A DNA stretch of 5,283 nucleotides from Acidobacteriota bacterium. GTDB taxonomy: Bacteria; Acidobacteriota; Terriglobia; Bryobacterales; JACQDG01. Below are positions 1 to 5,283 of this stretch, piece after piece. The DNA lies in the NCBI GenBank assembly GCA_016201185.1, contig JACQDG010000223.1:2953-8235 (forward strand), read 5' to 3'. The first letter of the stretch is position 1. Each line of letters begins with the position of its first letter. The position numbers and the translations under genes were made by a program. The notes beneath the pieces are model-generated. The model was not told the origin of the DNA. It saw only the letters and a program-made list of their open reading frames with translations, and searched no databases.

Positions 1-1470
<1,470 letters not shown>

Positions 1471-1544
1471 ACCTGCTTTGATGATAACCCGGCGGGGCGG
1501 AAGAGGGCGTCGGATAAAATAAGGCGGTTTCGAAGGGGGCTCAA
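1471..1544. promoter_or_regulatory. Divergent intergenic region between boxC and the M55 peptidase gene
   Basis: These 74 bases lie between two gene starts that point away from each other, so both promoters, or upstream parts of them, should be here. An AT-rich patch at 1514-1522 stands out from the GC-rich surroundings. On the plus strand it contains TAAAAT (1515-1520), a passable -10 element for the peptidase gene. The opposite strand reads TATTTT there. No good -35 hexamer lies at the usual distance on either strand, and no clear operator palindrome is seen. The promoter assignment is an inference from gene orientation and this patch only. Confidence 0.35.
1532..1539 (+). promoter_or_regulatory. 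Ribosome binding site of the M55 peptidase gene
   Basis: GAAGGGGG ends five bases before the ATG at 1545. It matches the anti-Shine-Dalgarno complement at all but one position, and it decides the start codon of the peptidase. Confidence 0.7.
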
Positions 1545-2360
1545 ATGAGGCGACTTTTGTTATTGCTTATTGCGACGGGCGCGGCCTGCCTGGCCGAGGG
1601 GCCGAAGATTCTCATCGTCACGGACATGGAAGGCGTGGGCGGAGTGAACGATGCGGAGGAGCAATTGCTGCCGGGGCAGCGGCGGTATGAGGAGTCGCGA
1701 CGGCTTCTGACGGGCGAGGTCAACGCCGCGGTGGATGGGGCGCTGTCGGGCGGGGCGAGCGAAGTGGTGATCTGGGACGGGCACGACGGGAGCCGGTCGC
1801 TGAGCATTGATGAGATTCATCCTGGGGCGCGGCTGCTGCAAGGGAGGCCGACGCCGGCGAATTATTACATGGCCGACCGGCTGTATGACGGCATTATGTT
1901 CGTCGGTCAGCACGCCATGGCTGGGGCCAAGAACGGCGTGCTGGCTCATTCCCAAAGCTTCAATGTGCAGGGCATTTTCTTGAACGGGCGGCCAGTAGGG
2001 GAGATCGGGCAGGTGGCGGCGATTGCGGGCTATTTCAACATTCCGGTGAGCATGCTGGCGGGGGACCAGGCGGCCTGCGAGGAGCTGCTGGCCTTGCAGC
2101 CGAAGGCGGAAACGGCGGAGGTGAAGCTGCTGGCGGGGAAGGGCTCGACGCTGAGCCTGTCGCACGCCGAGGCCAAGACGAAGATTCCCATGGCGGCGGA
2201 GCGGGCCGTGAGGCGGATACGGGAATTTGCGCCCTGGAAGATCGAGGGGCCAGTGGAGTTGAAGTTCGAGTATTATCCGCAGGCCGGGGTGAGGAAGGAA
2301 CCGGTCGTCTATCGGGGGAAGACGGTGCTGGAGGCGTACGAGGCTTGGCTGGGGAAGTGA
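1545..2360 (+). CDS. Exported M55-family D-aminopeptidase (DppA-like)
   Basis: This is a 271-residue zinc aminopeptidase of the DppA family, whose characterised member releases N-terminal D-amino acids from short peptides and forms a decameric ring. The five expected metal ligands appear in order and at family spacing: Asp27 and Glu29 in TDMEG, His80 in WDGHDG, His123 in FVGQHAMAG and Glu153 in VGEIG. His135 aligns with the proposed nucleophile His115 of Bacillus DppA. The Tyr-Gln-Ala C-terminal region and the final LEAYEAWL also fit. Unlike cytoplasmic DppA, it starts with a signal peptide: basic MRR, a hydrophobic core at residues 4-14 and a likely signal peptidase I site after Ala17 (CLA). 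Cys15 lacks a proper lipobox because Gly is at -3, so a lipoprotein is less likely. It probably acts in the periplasm on D-amino-acid peptides such as murein fragments (inference). No peptide transporter gene adjoins it. The start is supported by a strong ribosome binding site. It is a single-gene unit, divergent from boxC. Confidence 0.9.
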   Translation: MRRLLLLLIATGAACLAEGPKILIVTDMEGVGGVNDAEEQLLPGQRRYEESRRLLTGEVNAAVDGALSGGASEVVIWDGHDGSRSLSIDEIHPGARLLQGRPTPANYYMADRLYDGIMFVGQHAMAGAKNGVLAHSQSFNVQGIFLNGRPVGEIGQVAAIAGYFNIPVSMLAGDQAACEELLALQPKAETAEVKLLAGKGSTLSLSHAEAKTKIPMAAERAVRRIREFAPWKIEGPVELKFEYYPQAGVRKEPVVYRGKTVLEAYEAWLGK

Positions 2361-2373
2361 GGGAAGCGGGGAG

Positions 2374-2594
2374 CTAATGCCTGAGCAACTGCTCGACTGT
2401 CTTCTTGAGGGTAGGCAGCTTGTTGCGAATTATGTCCGAAATACCTCTCCGATCACCTCCAGGTTGCGTATCACAGCATCAAAGGTCTTGGAGTCGTTGG
2501 AGATGTCTTCTAGTGAAAAACCTTTGGTGTATTGACGTATCCTCGAAATCGCCTCAAGGATGTCTTCCAGATAGACCTTATAATCCCGGGGCAT
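2374..2594 (-). pseudogene. hepT: HEPN-domain toxin HepT (DUF86), internally deleted and frameshifted
   Basis: The start at 2594 overlaps the 3' end of mntA by 17 bases, the usual order for HEPN/MNT pairs. The reading frame gives 54 residues typical of the HepT N-terminus: MPRDYKVYLEDILEAI near the start, then KTFDAVIRNLEVIGE at residues 36-50. It ends at a TAA at 2430-2432. In another frame, codons 2436-2374 then read DIIRNKLPTLKKTVEQLLRH and a stop, which is the ordinary C-terminal end of this family. Intact HepT proteins are about 110-115 aa. The roughly 40 residues between GEA and the W-(D/E)-II-x-NKLP block are absent here, and with them the RX4-6H RNase motif and nearby Tyr that MntA modifies. 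The toxin is therefore almost certainly inactive. The stretch is about 46% GC (counted over 2401-2580), well below its neighbours, which suggests horizontal origin. A 54-residue protein might still be made, but it would lack the catalytic half. Confidence 0.88.
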
Positions 2595-2877
2595 AAACGG
2601 CTGCGTCTACGATGGCGGCGCGAAGCCTCGGTTTGACGGCATCGGCGATCACCAGGTCCACCCGGCAGTGAAAGAGCCGCTCCAGGAATTCTTTGAGGTC
2701 CATGTAGGCGTCAAAGGTCTTTTTCTCGAAGTCCACCACTAAGTCGATGTCGCTGGTTCCTGTGGCTTCGTTCCGGGAGTACGAGCCAAACAGACCGAGC
2801 TTACGGACGCCGAAGCTACGGATCTTGTCGCGGTTGGCTTGAAGAACTTCGAGGATTTCCTCCCGGCTCCTGTTCAT
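2578..2877 (-). CDS. mntA: MntA-type minimal nucleotidyltransferase antitoxin
   Basis: This 99-residue protein is a minimal nucleotidyltransferase of the type VII HEPN/MNT toxin-antitoxin family. In studied pairs it silences HepT by transferring AMP from ATP to a Tyr near the toxin's catalytic His. The fold signature is complete: GLFGS (28-32) begins the GSX10DXD motif with Gly31, Ser32, Asp43 and Asp45. Asp74 in RVDLV supplies the third metal-binding carboxylate. The length is normal for the family. It starts four bases after the glycosyltransferase stop codon at 2882-2884, so it is probably transcribed with it, although its ribosome binding site is poor. Its stop lies inside the start region of hepT. 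Because hepT is broken, this antitoxin appears to be an orphan. It might still counter a related toxin elsewhere (inference). GC is about 58%, between that of hepT and the glycosyltransferase genes. The symbol follows toxin-antitoxin usage, not the manganese transporter gene of the same name. Confidence 0.9.
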   Translation of the reverse strand: MNRSREEILEVLQANRDKIRSFGVRKLGLFGSYSRNEATGTSDIDLVVDFEKKTFDAYMDLKEFLERLFHCRVDLVIADAVKPRLRAAIVDAAVYAPGL

Positions 2878-2881
2878 GATG

Positions 2882-3997
2882 TTACCAGGATACCTCAGGA
2901 GTCTTGCTCACGCACTGCTGCACCAGGTCCTCGTATTGGTCGGTGACCCTTTCCCAGTCGTAGCGGGAGCGGACGACTTCCAGAGCCAGTTGGCCGCGGC
3001 GGAGGCGCTCTTCGGGCGGAAAGGCCGCTACGCATTGGATGGCGGCCGCTAAGGAAGCTTCGCTGTTCTCGAAGGCGATACCGGTTTCGCCGGCGACCTC
3101 GGCATTCTCAAGATTGTCGAGATAGAGGACGCAGCGGGCGCGGCCCATGGCCTCGATGAGGGCGGGGTGGGTGCCGCCGACCTCGGTGGCGTGGATGTAA
3201 GCGAAGCTGTGAGCCTGCAGCTCGTGGTAGCCCTGACCGTAGATGGCGCCGGTGAAAAGAATGCGCGGGTCGCGGGTCTCGCGGACGCGGCGGATGTAGT
3301 CCCTGGCGTAAGGGGCGTCGCCCACCATCACCAGCTTCTTGTCGACAGAAGTTTTCCCGAAGGCGCGAACTACGAGCAGGGCGTTGTTTTCCGGCTCCAT
3401 GCGGCTCACGTAGAGCCAGTAGCCGTCGGGCTCGAGGCCAAGGCGGTCGAGGATTTCGCAGGTCTCGACCGGGCCGGTGTCGGCGCCGTAGGGAATGAAG
3501 CGGGTGGGCTGGCCGTGGCGCTCGAAGTAGTAGCGGGCGATGGCCTCGGCGTCGGTGACGACGGCGGAGGGAAGCAGGGTGGTCAGCCGCTCGGAGAAGG
3601 CGTACCAGAGGCGGGCCAGGGCGTTCCACTTTTTGCGGTGGCGCTCCAGGCCGTCGACGTTGATCACCGCCGGCATGCCGGCCAGGCGCGGCAGCACGGT
3701 GAAAATGGTGTTGGCGCCGTTGCAATAAAGAGCGACGTCGTGGGGATGAAACAGCAGGTGGAGGGTCGAGAGGAAGGTGTGGGCCACGGTGTCGAAATAC
3801 TTGTGGGGGATGGTGGGAAGCTTGACCAGGCGGACGCCGCGGTACTCGGAGGACGGATAAGAGATGTTATTGCTGCGACAATAGACGGTGACGTGGTGGC
3901 CGCGGCGGGCGAGGCGAACGGAAAGCTCCTCGGCGAACGTCTCGAAGCCTCCGTAATTGGCGGGAATGCCGCGCGTGCCCAGAAGGGCGATTCTCAT
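2882..3997 (-). CDS. DUF1972/GT4 glycosyltransferase, rhamnosyltransferase-like
   Basis: This 371-residue cytoplasmic or membrane-associated GT-B glycosyltransferase is predicted to add a sugar to a lipid-linked polysaccharide intermediate. The N-terminal half carries the DUF1972 hallmark LLGTRGIPANYGGFET (residues 5-20), a glycine-rich acceptor-side loop. The C-terminal half is a Glycos_transf_1 domain with VSRMEPENN, LVMVGDAPY and EVGGTHPALIEAM (272-284), the family's form of the nucleotide-sugar-binding acidic motif. Characterised relatives with this architecture include capsule beta-1,4-rhamnosyltransferases (WchF/Cps2T type), so dTDP-rhamnose is a plausible donor, though sequence alone does not fix donor or linkage. 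No membrane segment is evident. It begins 13 bases... specifically 16 bases after the stop of the upstream GT2 gene, which points to co-transcription and a shared polysaccharide pathway. The ATG at 3997 directly precedes the conserved N-terminal strand MRIALLGTRG, although it lacks a strong Shine-Dalgarno sequence. Confidence 0.9.
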   Translation of the reverse strand: MRIALLGTRGIPANYGGFETFAEELSVRLARRGHHVTVYCRSNNISYPSSEYRGVRLVKLPTIPHKYFDTVAHTFLSTLHLLFHPHDVALYCNGANTIFTVLPRLAGMPAVINVDGLERHRKKWNALARLWYAFSERLTTLLPSAVVTDAEAIARYYFERHGQPTRFIPYGADTGPVETCEILDRLGLEPDGYWLYVSRMEPENNALLVVRAFGKTSVDKKLVMVGDAPYARDYIRRVRETRDPRILFTGAIYGQGYHELQAHSFAYIHATEVGGTHPALIEAMGRARCVLYLDNLENAEVAGETGIAFENSEASLAAAIQCVAAFPPEERLRRGQLALEVVRSRYDWERVTDQYEDLVQQCVSKTPEVSW

Positions 3998-4013
3998 CCC
4001 AGCAAAAGCCGGA

Positions 4014-5063
4014 TCAGTCGCCGGCCGCCCGGACCCTGGCTTCCAGCTCCTCCGGCTGGTGCTCGAGCGGCAGGCTCACCGGGGTGAAGCGGAACCACTG
4101 CTCGATGTAGGCGTCATCGACGCGCCGTCGGGCTTGGATCCAGCGGCGCTTCTCCAGCACCCGGCTGAGGTTGCGGGCGGTGAGGAAAAAGGCCTTGATC
4201 GAGGTCTGTTCCCCTAGCAGGCAGTAGGCCATGATGCCCAGGTCGCGCAAGGTGATGGGAACCACGTTGCGGAGGTAGAGACTGGGGGTGATGTTTTTCA
4301 GCCGCATCAGAAAGCGGTTCTTCACCGAGTGCATGTTGATTTCCGCCGGGACGGAACGGCGCATGCCCGGGCGCAGCTTGCGAACGTGGTAGGCCCGGGC
4401 GTTGGGGGCGTACATGCACTTCCAGCCGAGCAGTTGGGCGCGCCAGGCCAGGTCGGCGTCCTCGCGGTAGGCGAAGAAGTCGGGGTCGAAAAACTCGCCG
4501 TTGATGGAGACGTCGTTGATCATCTCGCGACGGTAGCAGGCGGCGGCGGCAGTGGCGCCGAACACGTATTCGTAGTGGAGGTAGTGGCCGTTATCGCATT
4601 CCTGGCTGCCGCGGTCGAAGTGGCGCAGCATGGGGGTAAAGTAAATGCCGGTGGAATCAACGACGGGCTCCTCGGGGATGTCGAAGGCCGGGGACATGGT
4701 GAACAGCTTGCCGCACACGGTGCCGACAGCAGGGTCGAGCCGGCCGCCGTCGACCAGGGCCCGGATGAAGCCCGGCAGCAGGAAGACGTCGGGATTCAGC
4801 GTGAGCACCCAATCGCCGCGAGCGAGCGCGATGGCCTGGTTCTGCGCCGCCGCGAAGCCGATGTTTTCCTCGTTGTAGTAGATCCGGCAGCGGTCTTCAA
4901 ACTGTTCCAGGATATCGCTAGTGCCATCAGTCGAGGCGTTATCGATGACGATGATTTCCTTCAGCCGGTATCGCTGGGCCAGCACCGATTCCAGGCACCG
5001 CTTAATGAATCTGCCGCTGTCATAAGTGACTATCGTGACGGAAACCACGTCGTTTTGCGTCAT
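4014..5063 (-). CDS. GT2-family glycosyltransferase, WbbL-like
   Basis: This GT-A fold glycosyltransferase (349 aa) resembles WbbL-type rhamnosyltransferases that extend lipid-linked O-antigen or exopolysaccharide units. Numbered from the TTG at 5069, which would give 351 aa, the motifs are VTIVTYDSG (11-19), VIDNASTDGT (41-50), NIGFAAAQN (69-77), the metal-binding DXD equivalent NPDV (92-95), DSTGI..T....HFDRG (138-154) and FFAYREDADLAWRAQLLGW (198-216). The last supplies the catalytic-base ED pair. No transmembrane helix is obvious. I prefer the ATG at 5063 over the TTG two codons upstream, because ATG is the stronger start codon and all motifs are retained; neither has a convincing ribosome binding site. 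It lies 16 bases upstream of the DUF1972 glycosyltransferase on the same strand, and the two likely act sequentially on one glycan. The exact sugar is unknown. Confidence 0.9.
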   Translation of the reverse strand: MTQNDVVSVTIVTYDSGRFIKRCLESVLAQRYRLKEIIVIDNASTDGTSDILEQFEDRCRIYYNEENIGFAAAQNQAIALARGDWVLTLNPDVFLLPGFIRALVDGGRLDPAVGTVCGKLFTMSPAFDIPEEPVVDSTGIYFTPMLRHFDRGSQECDNGHYLHYEYVFGATAAAACYRREMINDVSINGEFFDPDFFAYREDADLAWRAQLLGWKCMYAPNARAYHVRKLRPGMRRSVPAEINMHSVKNRFLMRLKNITPSLYLRNVVPITLRDLGIMAYCLLGEQTSIKAFFLTARNLSRVLEKRRWIQARRRVDDAYIEQWFRFTPVSLPLEHQPEELEARVRAAGD

Positions 5064-5114
5064 GAACAAGAACCCGAGCGTCCGAAATTACTGCGTCTGT
5101 TTTTTACTGCCACT

Positions 5115-5282
5115 CTATGAATTGGAACGAGCCCTTCCATCCCGCCAACCGAACAAGAAGTAGCGGCCGGCAAGCCGCGCCACTCTCCAAAATGCCCCGA
5201 CGGACTTCAGGCTCCTCTCCGAGGCGAGATCCGCGATGACCCGCGGAATTGAGCCCAGTACAACGGCCGCACACACCGCCCT
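5115..5282 (-). CDS. C-terminal end of an unidentified gene entering from the right edge
   Basis: One minus-strand frame runs open from the window edge for 55 codons to a TAG at 5115-5117. It reads RAVCAAVVLGSIPRVIADLA, then a basic and aromatic tail containing FWRVARLAGRYFLFGWRDG. The hydrophobic-then-basic pattern and GC-rich third positions look like real coding sequence. A tail of this type is common at the end of polysaccharide-biosynthesis glycosyltransferases and membrane-associated enzymes. The stop lies 51 bases before the GT2 start on the same strand, so it may be the preceding gene of the same operon. A second minus frame stays open to a TAA closer to the GT2 start, but it is rich in Gly, Arg and Cys and less protein-like. 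The fragment is too short to name a family. Confidence 0.45.
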   Translation of the reverse strand, partial: RAVCAAVVLGSIPRVIADLASERSLKSVGAFWRVARLAGRYFLFGWRDGRARSNS

Positions 5283-5283
5283 C

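Noticed and set aside
2383..2394. Short inverted repeat GAGCA-AC-TGCTC near the convergent gene ends
   Set aside because: A five-base stem with a two-base loop and no T-run is too small for a terminator, and it lies inside the hepT C-terminal codons.
2405..2596. Plus-strand open frame of 63 codons between the peptidase and mntA
   Set aside because: The minus strand here encodes the recognisable HepT N-terminal half. The plus frame resembles nothing known and has no ribosome binding site that I can see.
3167..4087. Plus-strand open frame of 306 codons opposite the DUF1972 glycosyltransferase
   Set aside because: It is a Gly/Val/Ala-rich low-complexity translation, fully antisense to a gene with clear motifs, and without a recognisable domain.
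4329..5120. Plus-strand open frame of 263 codons opposite the GT2 gene
   Set aside because: It is an antisense shadow for the same reasons; the minus strand carries all GT2 motifs.
5163..5178. Inverted repeat GCGGC, six-base loop, GCCGC
   Set aside because: The five-base GC stem lies within probable coding sequence, lacks a T-run, and is expected by chance at this base composition.
5230..5247. Inverted repeat TCCGCG, six-base loop, CGCGGA
   Set aside because: It has no T-tract, lies inside the probable coding fragment at the right edge, and stems of this size are frequent by chance in GC-rich DNA.

Overview
The window is GC-rich bacterial chromosomal DNA (about 60-75% GC in most coding stretches), densely packed and mostly on the minus strand. 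The gene mix is a Box-pathway crotonase, an exported M55 peptidase and two surface-polysaccharide glycosyltransferases. This would fit a soil bacterium of the Acidobacteria (Bryobacter/Solibacter-like) or a proteobacterium. The phylum is an inference from gene style, and no rRNA or other marker is present.

Layout. Positions 1-1470 (minus) hold 490 codons of boxC, benzoyl-CoA-dihydrodiol lyase of aerobic CoA-dependent benzoate degradation. Its C-terminus lies beyond the left edge. A 74-base divergent intergenic region (1471-1544) separates it from a plus-strand gene at 1545-2360, a predicted exported D-aminopeptidase of the DppA (M55) family. That gene converges, with only 13 bases between stop codons, on a minus-strand run read right to left. 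The run contains the 3' end of an unidentified gene (5282-5115), a WbbL-like GT2 glycosyltransferase (5063-4014), a DUF1972/GT4 rhamnosyltransferase-like glycosyltransferase (3997-2882), a minimal nucleotidyltransferase antitoxin MntA (2877-2578), and a broken HEPN toxin gene hepT (2594-2374).

How the genes fit together. The two glycosyltransferases are probably co-transcribed and assemble an exopolysaccharide or O-antigen repeat unit. The MntA/HepT pair is a type VII (HEPN/MNT) toxin-antitoxin module at the 3' end of that run. The antitoxin is intact, with its GSX10DXD motif. The toxin gene has lost an internal segment of about 40 codons that should carry the catalytic RX4-6H motif and the Tyr targeted for AMPylation, and its recognisable C-terminal end now lies in another frame. 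This decayed module, lower in GC than its surroundings, is the most notable thing in the window. I do not see a convincing undescribed system, CRISPR array, RNA gene or insertion sequence.
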